Of a stretch of 5,856 nt of DNA, positions 1 through 4,760 are shown one piece after another. Where the stretch lies: the NCBI GenBank assembly GCA_021797525.1, contig JAJZZQ010000007.1, forward strand, positions 1 through 5,856, written 5' to 3'. The stretch is from Thermoplasmata archaeon. GTDB lineage: Archaea > Thermoplasmatota > Thermoplasmata > Thermoplasmatales > Thermoplasmataceae. The notes beneath the pieces are model-generated. The model saw only the letters and a list, made by a program, of their open reading frames with translations. It did no database searches and had not been told where the DNA came from. Every line of letters begins with the position of its first letter. The stretch's first letter is position 1. The position numbers were made by a program, and so were the translations under genes.

Positions 1-1
1 A

Positions 2-115
2 AAAATGTCGGGTGAATTCTTAACCTTTACGAGCCTGAGCCATAATATAATAAGGGGCGCAGCAGGAGGTGGGATTCAGCATGCTGAACTTCTTCACAGC
101 GAAGGGTACCTCTGA
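2..115 (+). CDS. asd: Aspartate-semialdehyde dehydrogenase, C-terminal fragment (partial at window edge)
   Basis: An open frame runs in from the left edge and ends at TGA 113-115, giving 37 visible residues. The stretch SLSHNIIRGAAGGGIQHAEL matches the C-terminal helix region of archaeal-type aspartate-semialdehyde dehydrogenases, which usually read like HNxIRGAAGxxxxNAELL and then stop soon after. The enzyme reduces aspartyl phosphate to aspartate semialdehyde with NADPH in the cytoplasm, feeding threonine, methionine and lysine synthesis. Catalytic Cys and His residues lie upstream, outside the window. The closely related archaeal malonyl-CoA reductases share this tail, so that is the main alternative. 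The identification rests on family memory of a short segment. The start is missing because of the window boundary, not because the gene is broken. Confidence 0.75.
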   Translation, partial: KMSGEFLTFTSLSHNIIRGAAGGGIQHAELLHSEGYL

Positions 116-137
116 TCCATGAATTATGGAATGGAAT

Positions 138-147
138 AATTAAAATT
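138..147 (+). promoter_or_regulatory. TATA-like box for the nucleotidyltransferase gene
   Basis: AATTAAAATT is centred about 26 bases before the ATG at 169, the spacing expected if transcription starts at or next to the start codon. No Shine-Dalgarno sequence precedes the ATG, so the mRNA is inferred to be leaderless. The box lies just after the end of the upstream dehydrogenase gene, so this gene need not depend on read-through. Confidence 0.5.
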
Positions 148-168
148 GATATCTAGCTATTTAGGTAC

Positions 169-1107
169 ATGATTGGTGCGATCCTTGCAGGGGGTTTTGG
201 GAAGAGGCTGAAACCTCTTACTGATGAGATTCCCAAAGCTATGATTCAGATAAAGGAGAATTACACGATCCTGGACCGTCAGATCTTTGACTTCAGGAAC
301 CTGGGAATAAAAGACGTTATCATACTCTCTGGTTATCTTGGAGAGAAGATTGAAGAGCGTTACGGAAGAGAGATGAATGGAATCAAATTCACATATCTTA
401 AGGAGGACAAACCCCTGGGGACTTTGCAATCGATGCGGAACTTGATTAAAGAGAGATCGGACTCTGATGTACTTCTCAGAAATGGTGACACCGTAACGGA
501 CATGAACTTCAAAAAATTTGTAGAATTCTCCTCAGGATCCCCTTATGACATGACTATGTTTGTAACAAGAATGAAGAGCCCATTTGGAATTGTTGACCTT
601 CTTGGCGACGAGATCATGTCTTTCAGGGAAAAGCCTAACCTGAACCATTTTATAAATGCCGGAGTTTATTATATAAAGAAAGAGGCACTGAGATATTTTT
701 CCATGGAATATTTTTCTAAGGACATAGAGACAACTGTTTTTCCGAAGGTTGCTGCAGAAAGGAAAGCTGGTGCCTATTTTGAGGACACCCTATGGCTTGG
801 GATAGACAGTGAGAAGGACCTGGAACAGATAAGAAAGGAATATGTAAACCGTACAGACTTTCCATGGGGATTCAAAAAAAGGGTTTTCTCTTCCGGGGAT
901 AGAATTATGGAGGACTTCTATGTAAGGGCCGAACAGAACCTTTCCCTTGATGTGTCTGCCCCATCCGTTTTGAGGATAACAGCGGGTAGAGGGAAAATGT
1001 TTTCAGGTGAAGAGAGGATGTATTCAGAGAACGATGTTCTGCCTGTGTCCTCAAATTTCAGTCTTTCCCCGCTTGAAAATACACGGTTCACAATTATGTC
1101 ATTCTAG
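169..1107 (+). CDS. Sugar-1-phosphate nucleotidyltransferase with degenerate C-terminal cupin-like domain
   Basis: Predicted cytoplasmic enzyme that joins a sugar 1-phosphate to an NTP to make an NDP-sugar and pyrophosphate. Residues 1-225 form the nucleotidyltransferase domain: the nucleotide-binding loop LAGGFGKRLKPLT (6-18) with PK at 22-23, NGDT (105-108) carrying the metal-binding Asp, EKP (154-156), NAG (163-165), and a closing WLGIDSEKDLEQI (209-221) like the WxDIGTPEDL motif of the family. The domain most resembles the GDP-heptose/GDP-mannose and dTDP-glucose pyrophosphorylase groups, but the exact sugar and nucleotide cannot be read. Residues 231-312 resemble the cupin tail of ManC-type enzymes (PWG, LSL, a G-x-G turn, END, LEN), yet the usual metal-binding His/Glu cluster after LSL is absent. 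The start is firm: an in-frame TAG lies at 154-156, there is no other upstream ATG, and a TATA-like box sits 26 bases away. It appears to be a single gene; nearby glycan genes are not seen. Confidence 0.87.
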   Translation: MIGAILAGGFGKRLKPLTDEIPKAMIQIKENYTILDRQIFDFRNLGIKDVIILSGYLGEKIEERYGREMNGIKFTYLKEDKPLGTLQSMRNLIKERSDSDVLLRNGDTVTDMNFKKFVEFSSGSPYDMTMFVTRMKSPFGIVDLLGDEIMSFREKPNLNHFINAGVYYIKKEALRYFSMEYFSKDIETTVFPKVAAERKAGAYFEDTLWLGIDSEKDLEQIRKEYVNRTDFPWGFKKRVFSSGDRIMEDFYVRAEQNLSLDVSAPSVLRITAGRGKMFSGEERMYSENDVLPVSSNFSLSPLENTRFTIMSF

Positions 1108-1140
1108 TTCGATTTTCATATTCACATTTCATTATTTTAT

Positions 1141-1156
1141 ACCAGAATATTCTGGT
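1141..1156. repeat. Perfect 16-bp palindrome in the spacer
   Basis: ACCAGAATATTCTGGT is identical to its own reverse complement over all 16 bases. It starts 34 bases after the nucleotidyltransferase stop and ends about 90 bases before the next gene, with T-rich sequence on both sides. It could be a binding site for a dimeric regulator, or a hairpin associated with the 3' end of the upstream transcript. The lack of a loop favours a protein-binding site over an RNA stem, but this is inference. Confidence 0.55.
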
Positions 1157-1220
1157 TCCTTTAATTTTCGATTCCAATGTGCATACGATATTCGTAATCA
1201 TAACTTCTTCATACGGAAAG

Positions 1221-1228
1221 ATTAATAT
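1221..1228 (+). promoter_or_regulatory. TATA-like box for the small conserved protein gene
   Basis: ATTAATAT is centred about 22 bases before the ATG at 1247 and about 31 before the ATG at 1256. It therefore supports transcription starting near these codons but does not decide between them. Confidence 0.4.
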
Positions 1229-1246
1229 CCGGTTAAAGATGAGGCT

Positions 1247-1615
1247 ATGGGTCCTATGGGTGTAATGACTAGAGACATTTTGATAAGGGCTCTCGAAAAT
1301 ACCTACGGTAAAAAGGGGATGGCCCATGGCGACATTGAGGAACTTTGTGACTTCGTCCTTTCATTCTTCGGTTACGAAGATTATGTTCTTGACAACGTAC
1401 TCTCTTCACCCGAGAGAGATGTCTTTTACAACCTTGAGGAATATGGATTTCTGGAAACATACAGAGAGGAAATCAACATAATAAAGGGCAGAACATGGCG
1501 CATTAACCAGTGGAGATACAGAAAGGAGAATATATTAAAAGTCGCAGAAGAGGCTGAGAGCCCTAAGGAAGAGGAAGACATATATGATTCGATCTTCAGG
1601 GAACTGGAGACCTGA
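1247..1615 (+). CDS. Small conserved Thermoplasmata protein, possibly DUF6015-like
   Basis: A 122-residue soluble protein with no signal peptide or membrane segment. The core, residues 8-89, contains SFFGYEDYVLDN (39-50), ERDVFYNLEEYGFL (56-69), REE (73-75) and GRTWRINQW (81-89). From memory this pattern matches an uncharacterised family (DUF6015) found in Thermoplasmata; I cannot verify the match. The helix-rich core followed by a short basic strand segment could be a winged-helix-like fold, but no function should be assigned. The last 26 residues are strongly acidic (EEAESPKEEEDIYD) and probably disordered. Start choice is uncertain: ATGs at 1247, 1256 and 1265 are all in frame, and the conserved part begins at about the third. 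The longest is given. The gene converges on the dipeptidase gene with no gap between stop codons, so any 3' untranslated RNA is antisense to it. Confidence 0.8.
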   Translation: MGPMGVMTRDILIRALENTYGKKGMAHGDIEELCDFVLSFFGYEDYVLDNVLSSPERDVFYNLEEYGFLETYREEINIIKGRTWRINQWRYRKENILKVAEEAESPKEEEDIYDSIFRELET

Positions 1616-2752
1616 TCACAATTTTTGTAGAGAAAAATCTTTCCCAAGGCTGTTAAAAGGAACACATTTGAAATTCTTCACATAAGTGGTATCCTCTATA
1701 CGGATTCCGTATCTCCCATACCGGTATATGCCAGGCTCTACCGTGAATACTGTCCCATCTCTTATCTGTTCTGAGTTGTCTATTGTCAGGAAAGGAGGTT
1801 CATGAACCTCTATGCCAAGACCATGCCCAAGCCTTATTTCCATATCACCATATCCCATGTCCCTGATAAATTTTCGCGCGGATATGTCAAGGTCGTTATA
1901 TTTAGATCCAGGTGAGACGGATTCCATTGCAAGGAACTGCGCCTCCTTTACACTCTCATACGCTTTTCTGAATTCTTCACCCGGTTCCCCATATGCAAAA
2001 GTCCTTGTGGTGTCTGAACTGTATCCGCCAAATGTGCCTCCAAAATCAATGATTATTGAATCTCCCTGTTTCAGTTTCCTTTCTCCAGGCTCATGGTGAG
2101 GCTTGGCGCAGTTCTCTCCGAAAGCAACAATGGAACTGAACGCCGGACCGCTGAGACCCTCTTCTACGAAGTTCCATTCAAGCTTCCTGGCTATCTCCTT
2201 TTCTTTTACTCCGGCTTTAATATCAGCCAGTGTGATTTCTAGTGCCTTCTCTGACAGTTTAATTGCCTGACCTATGAGATGGTTTTCCCTTTCACTCTTC
2301 ACCTCCCGGAGTCTTGAAATCTGAGAATTTATCATCGTTATATTTTCAGGTTCCCCCATCTGAAACATACGGCTATAATGAGAGTAAGTTATATTACCGT
2401 CTAGCCCTATTTTATGCCTTCCCTTTATATCAACTATGCTTCGGAACTTCTCATAAGGGTTTTCTGTATCTTTCCAGGAGATTATGTCTGTAATCCAGGT
2501 ATTCTCCCGAACCTGATCCTCCATAAGTCCCGGGACGAGGATGGTGACTTCACCATCCTGAACAATCAATACCGCCAGTCTTTCCATGGATTGAAAGGAG
2601 TAACCGGCCAGATACTGAAAATTCGGCCCGACAGGAACCACTGCTAAATCTACCCCTTCAGACTGCAATGATTTCCACAGTTTTAGTGCACGGCTTTTAT
2701 ATTCTGAAATACCCGCTGTCTTCAGTTCGGAGTCACTATTATTAGATAACAT
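1616..2752 (-). CDS. pepQ: Xaa-Pro dipeptidase / M24 family metallopeptidase
   Basis: A 378-residue cytoplasmic metallopeptidase that by family cleaves dipeptides (or short peptides) with proline in the second position, completing breakdown of imported or recycled peptides. Residues 17-150 form the creatinase-type N-terminal domain. Residues 155-370 form the pita-bread catalytic domain with all five metal ligands visible: D236 in IIDFGG, D247 in SSDTTRT, H310 in LGHGLG, E339 in VEPGIY and E353 in RIEDT. H219 (AKPHH) and H317 (EVHE) are the usual active-site histidines. Length is typical, with a short polar N-terminal extension (residues 1-16). The next internal Met is residue 56, inside the fold, so the start at 2752 is favoured. 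A weak GGTG lies 8 bases before the start. Aminopeptidase P and other M24 members are alternatives; the length and lack of extra domains favour the prolidase-like group. Confidence 0.9.
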   Translation of the reverse strand: MLSNNSDSELKTAGISEYKSRALKLWKSLQSEGVDLAVVPVGPNFQYLAGYSFQSMERLAVLIVQDGEVTILVPGLMEDQVRENTWITDIISWKDTENPYEKFRSIVDIKGRHKIGLDGNITYSHYSRMFQMGEPENITMINSQISRLREVKSERENHLIGQAIKLSEKALEITLADIKAGVKEKEIARKLEWNFVEEGLSGPAFSSIVAFGENCAKPHHEPGERKLKQGDSIIIDFGGTFGGYSSDTTRTFAYGEPGEEFRKAYESVKEAQFLAMESVSPGSKYNDLDISARKFIRDMGYGDMEIRLGHGLGIEVHEPPFLTIDNSEQIRDGTVFTVEPGIYRYGRYGIRIEDTTYVKNFKCVPFNSLGKDFSLQKL

Positions 2753-2782
2753 TTAGAGCACACCAGCTAGAGTACCCTAAAG

Positions 2783-2791
2783 AATAATATT
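2783..2791 (-). promoter_or_regulatory. TATA-like box for the dipeptidase gene
   Basis: On the minus strand AATATTATT is centred about 35 bases before the ATG at 2752. This would give a leader of about 9 bases, slightly longer than for the other genes here. A weak GGTG Shine-Dalgarno-like sequence (complement of 2761-2764) lies 8 bases before the start but would fall at the very edge of such a leader. The box suggests that the dipeptidase is transcribed independently of the small membrane protein gene upstream. Confidence 0.35.
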
Positions 2792-2863
2792 TGCATTTTC
2801 CACTGAACCCGCTCATTTGAGATCAATACTGAGGAAAACTCTGGTTCGCTTCAAATATTTAGA

Positions 2864-3229
2864 TCATCTTCTTCTGAATAATGAGAAGATCAGAGCACTT
2901 AATACTCCGACTCCAATTAACTGGAAAAGAGTCTTTGGGCTATCATGAACCAGATGCCTGACAGGATATCGGTCCGGATCATAGCGGTCCACATGAACAG
3001 AATAATGATCCTCGAACTCCACGACATGGATGCCAGAAGTTGAACTCCCCACTGGGCATCTGAAATCAGCAATCTGACCTTTTCTTTCCCCAACTGATCT
3101 GTGGAAAAGCCCGGACTCCTTTGGATCTGGTATCCTGTCCCCACTGCCATCTATCTTTGGAACCTCCATTGAACCGGAGATAAGTGTGCTTGAGATGACT
3201 TCGTTCCAGAAATCAGCAGGGATAACCAT
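2864..3229 (-). CDS. Small uncharacterised protein with a single C-terminal membrane segment
   Basis: I do not recognise this 121-residue protein with certainty. Residues 1-99 are polar and mixed in charge, with a central part GIHVVEFEDHYSVHVDRYDP (66-85) followed by a His/Asp-rich stretch (RHLVHDSP, 91-98). Residues 101-118 form one hydrophobic segment, and the protein ends in three arginines. There is no N-terminal signal, so it is either tail-anchored with the bulk in the cytoplasm or inserted after translation. One Cys (C58) is present. The frame is credible because hydrophobicity is confined to one correctly sized segment, an in-frame TAA lies shortly upstream of the first ATG, and a weak TATA-like box is correctly spaced. 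It is transcribed away from the MFS gene, and 111 bases separate its stop from the dipeptidase start on the same strand; co-transcription is possible but unproven. A shorter overlapping frame (2917-3150) lacks these features. Confidence 0.68.
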   Translation of the reverse strand: MVIPADFWNEVISSTLISGSMEVPKIDGSGDRIPDPKESGLFHRSVGERKGQIADFRCPVGSSTSGIHVVEFEDHYSVHVDRYDPDRYPVRHLVHDSPKTLFQLIGVGVLSALIFSLFRRR

Positions 3230-3247
3230 GATACTGCAATGTCGTCC

Positions 3248-3258
3248 TTAAAGATAAG
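3248..3258 (-). promoter_or_regulatory. Weak TATA-like box for the small membrane protein gene
   Basis: The minus-strand sequence CTTATCTTTAA is centred about 24 bases before the ATG at 3229, the distance expected of a leaderless archaeal transcript. The match is weaker than for the neighbouring genes because of the internal C. Confidence 0.3.
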
Positions 3259-3287
3259 AATTGCATTACATTGAAAACTATATCATC

Positions 3288-3295
3288 ATTTAAAT
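3288..3295 (+). promoter_or_regulatory. TATA-like box for the MFS transporter gene
   Basis: ATTTAAAT is centred about 32 bases before the ATG at 3324, implying a leader of only a few bases. No Shine-Dalgarno sequence is seen. It shares a 94-bp divergent spacer with the promoter of the small membrane protein gene. Confidence 0.45.
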
Positions 3296-3323
3296 TGTAA
3301 GAAGAAATCGACTTGAAGGGCAA

Positions 3324-4538
3324 ATGGAAACCAATGGGCCTGCTCAGAAGGATATTGACAGAAGATTTTTCTTTCTCCTGCTTTCACGTGCAGCAAGATC
3401 CTGTGCACTAATTTATGCCAACCTTTCTATCCCCCTTTATCTTCTAGCAATTCATTATGATATAGTTACTATCGGCATAATTTATGTTTTTGTGGCTATT
3501 GCTACTACTGCCGTAAGCCTCGTAATCGGTTTTCTTGGAGACAGGATCGGATTCAGAAAAGCGATGATACTTGGTGAGATTCCAGCACTTTTCCTTACAG
3601 CAGCCCTCACATCCACTACAAATCATGATCTGATAATTGCTGGAATTATAGCTTCTGGATCAGCTGGCGCTGCAGGTGGGCTCCGTGGTGCTTTCAGCCC
3701 GGGAATTAATGCATTCATAGCAACTAACTGGCCGGACACCGGCGAAAGGGTACGGAGGATGGCCATGATTACTGCTGTTGCTTCCGCATTTTCTATTGCT
3801 GGCAGCCTAATGCTCTTTGCTTATGATTTCATATCCGGAACCTACGGTATTATCAATACTTTCAGGTTCCTTTATGGTATTTCCTTTGGCCTCATCCTTA
3901 CCTCATTCATCTCTCTATTCCTTCTCAAAGAGAGGCCTGTTACAAAAAAGACCAACCGCGTTATGAATAAAGAGAGCGGAAAATATGTTCTGAAAGTACT
4001 TGTTTCCAATGCAATAAACGGAAGCGGCCTTGGCCTTTCAATAGTCCTTCTCCCTGCATGGTTTGAACTGAGATACGGTATCGATACATCTCAGGTTGGC
4101 CTTGTATTTCTGTTCTCCTATGTAGGCACAGCAGCTGGCTCATTCCTTATGTCCAGAACAGGAATTCTTAAGATGGGAAACCGTTCCAGAACTTTATTTA
4201 CTGCGTCCCTGACCAGGGTAATACAGGGTGCACTTATGGCCGTTGTTGCATTTTCACCATTCCTGCCGCTTGCAGTGGCTGTTTATGCAGGGAGGTCATT
4301 TGTGGCCGGTATTGGAGCTCCAAACAGGACAACTGTTAATGTGAGTGGAATAAGCAGCGGAGATTTTGGCGTAGGGACAAGCATTCAGGGTATATCTTCA
4401 AGAGTAAGCCAGTCTTTTTCTGGGTTATCCGGATATTTGATGGACGTTTCCCTTCCCCTTCCACTCCTCACCGGAGGGATATTACAATCCATTTCCGGAG
4501 TTGTATACTACAATCTTTTAAAACGCGGAAACTCTTGA
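3324..4538 (+). CDS. Major facilitator superfamily (MFS) transporter, substrate unknown
   Basis: A 404-residue integral membrane protein, the usual size for a 12-helix MFS carrier using an ion gradient to move a small solute. About 12 hydrophobic segments can be drawn: six before a basic cytoplasmic loop (residues 202-221, with KERPVTKKTNR) and six after. The loop after helix 2 has the signature motif A, GFLGDRIGFRK (69-79), with the conserved Gly, Asp and Arg. Helix 1 carries basic residues (SRAARS, 21-26), and a glycine-rich run with RGAFSPGINAF (121-131) lies in the helix 4 region; both are common in archaeal members. These mark the family but do not reveal the substrate; drug, sugar or organic-acid export or uptake are all possible. 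The ATG at 3324 is the only good start and has a TATA-like box nearby. Flanking genes do not suggest a cargo. Confidence 0.88.
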   Translation: METNGPAQKDIDRRFFFLLLSRAARSCALIYANLSIPLYLLAIHYDIVTIGIIYVFVAIATTAVSLVIGFLGDRIGFRKAMILGEIPALFLTAALTSTTNHDLIIAGIIASGSAGAAGGLRGAFSPGINAFIATNWPDTGERVRRMAMITAVASAFSIAGSLMLFAYDFISGTYGIINTFRFLYGISFGLILTSFISLFLLKERPVTKKTNRVMNKESGKYVLKVLVSNAINGSGLGLSIVLLPAWFELRYGIDTSQVGLVFLFSYVGTAAGSFLMSRTGILKMGNRSRTLFTASLTRVIQGALMAVVAFSPFLPLAVAVYAGRSFVAGIGAPNRTTVNVSGISSGDFGVGTSIQGISSRVSQSFSGLSGYLMDVSLPLPLLTGGILQSISGVVYYNLLKRGNS

Positions 4539-4587
4539 ATTCATCAGTTTCATATGACATTTGAATTTATGAACTTAAGATTCAGGG

Positions 4588-4597
4588 AAAATAATTA
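4588..4597 (+). promoter_or_regulatory. TATA-like box before the microprotein candidate
   Basis: AAAATAATTA, preceded by purine-rich AGGG that could act as a BRE, is centred about 29 bases before the ATG at 4622. This is the same geometry as in the other genes of this window and points to a transcript starting just before that codon. It might also serve a non-coding leader running toward the aminotransferase gene. Confidence 0.4.
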
Positions 4598-4621
4598 GTG
4601 TATGTACAGTGTATTCATGAC

Positions 4622-4705
4622 ATGGTAAATCTGAAAGCCATGCCACTTTATCTTATTCCGCTTGTAATGCTTGGTATTCTAGTTTTTTCAATACTTTTCT
4701 TTTAA
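4622..4705 (+). CDS. Possible 27-residue single-membrane-segment microprotein
   Basis: A short frame opens with ATG at 4622 and closes with TAA at 4703-4705. The product begins MVNLKAMPLYL and then is almost entirely hydrophobic to its end (LVMLGILVFSILFF), so it would be a single helix with a short N-terminal cytoplasmic or outer stub bearing one lysine. Support comes from the TATA-like box at the right distance for leaderless expression, and from its place in an otherwise gene-free 216-bp spacer between the MFS and aminotransferase genes. Against it, the second half lies in a T-rich tract, which yields Phe/Leu/Ile codons by chance and could equally be a poly-T transcription terminator. Function is unknown; regulation of a neighbouring membrane protein is only a guess. 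Confidence 0.4.
   Translation: MVNLKAMPLYLIPLVMLGILVFSILFF
4683..4703 (+). terminator. Possible poly-T termination tract
   Basis: Runs of six, four and four T residues occur within 21 bases, without a clear GC stem before them. Archaeal RNA polymerase terminates at such T-rich tracts in the non-template strand. It could end a transcript reading out of the MFS gene or the short transcript proposed to start near 4619. It overlaps the end of the microprotein frame, so the two readings compete. Confidence 0.3.
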
Positions 4706-4725
4706 ACCAAAACCATATCAATGGT

Positions 4726-4732
4726 CTTATTT
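4726..4732 (+). promoter_or_regulatory. Weak TATA-like box for the aminotransferase gene
   Basis: CTTATTT is centred 26 bases before the ATG at 4755, implying transcription starting at the start codon. There is no Shine-Dalgarno sequence. The downstream base of the box coincides with the left arm of an inverted repeat that runs across the start codon. Confidence 0.4.
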
Positions 4733-4760
4733 GCCATGACATTTATCACCATTCATGGCA
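4732..4760. repeat. Inverted repeat (8-bp arms) spanning the aminotransferase start
   Basis: TGCCATGA (4732-4739) and TCATGGCA (4753-4760) are exact reverse complements separated by 13 bases; the right arm contains the ATG at 4755. Arm centres are 21 bases apart, about two helical turns, so a dimeric repressor could contact both arms on one DNA face and block the promoter or start site. If the message is leaderless, the left arm is not in the RNA, which argues against an RNA hairpin hiding the start codon. Confidence 0.45.

Noticed and set aside
157..429. Minus-strand open frame of 90 codons
   Set aside because: It lies antisense to the well-supported nucleotidyltransferase and shows no recognisable motif or promoter.
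1007..1225. Plus-strand frame of 72 codons running from the end of the nucleotidyltransferase gene into the spacer
   Set aside because: It starts inside the nucleotidyltransferase in another frame, has no promoter, and its translation of the AT-rich spacer is low-complexity Phe/Ile/His sequence.
1238..1244. GATGAGG as a Shine-Dalgarno sequence for the small conserved protein
   Set aside because: It is too close to the ATG at 1247, and by the TATA-like box position it would lie upstream of or at the transcription start, so it is unlikely to be in the mRNA.
1812..2099. Plus-strand frame of 95 codons
   Set aside because: It is antisense to the catalytic domain of the dipeptidase, whose metal ligands are all intact, and its Pro/Ser-rich product looks like a shadow.
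2917..3150. Alternative minus-strand frame overlapping the small membrane protein
   Set aside because: It lacks an upstream promoter and a coherent membrane segment; the longer frame has a correctly placed start and a C-terminal helix.
4712..4725. ACCAT-ATCA-ATGGT inverted repeat as a terminator hairpin
   Set aside because: The arms are only 5 bp, AT-containing and not followed by a T run; the T-rich tract lies upstream of it instead.
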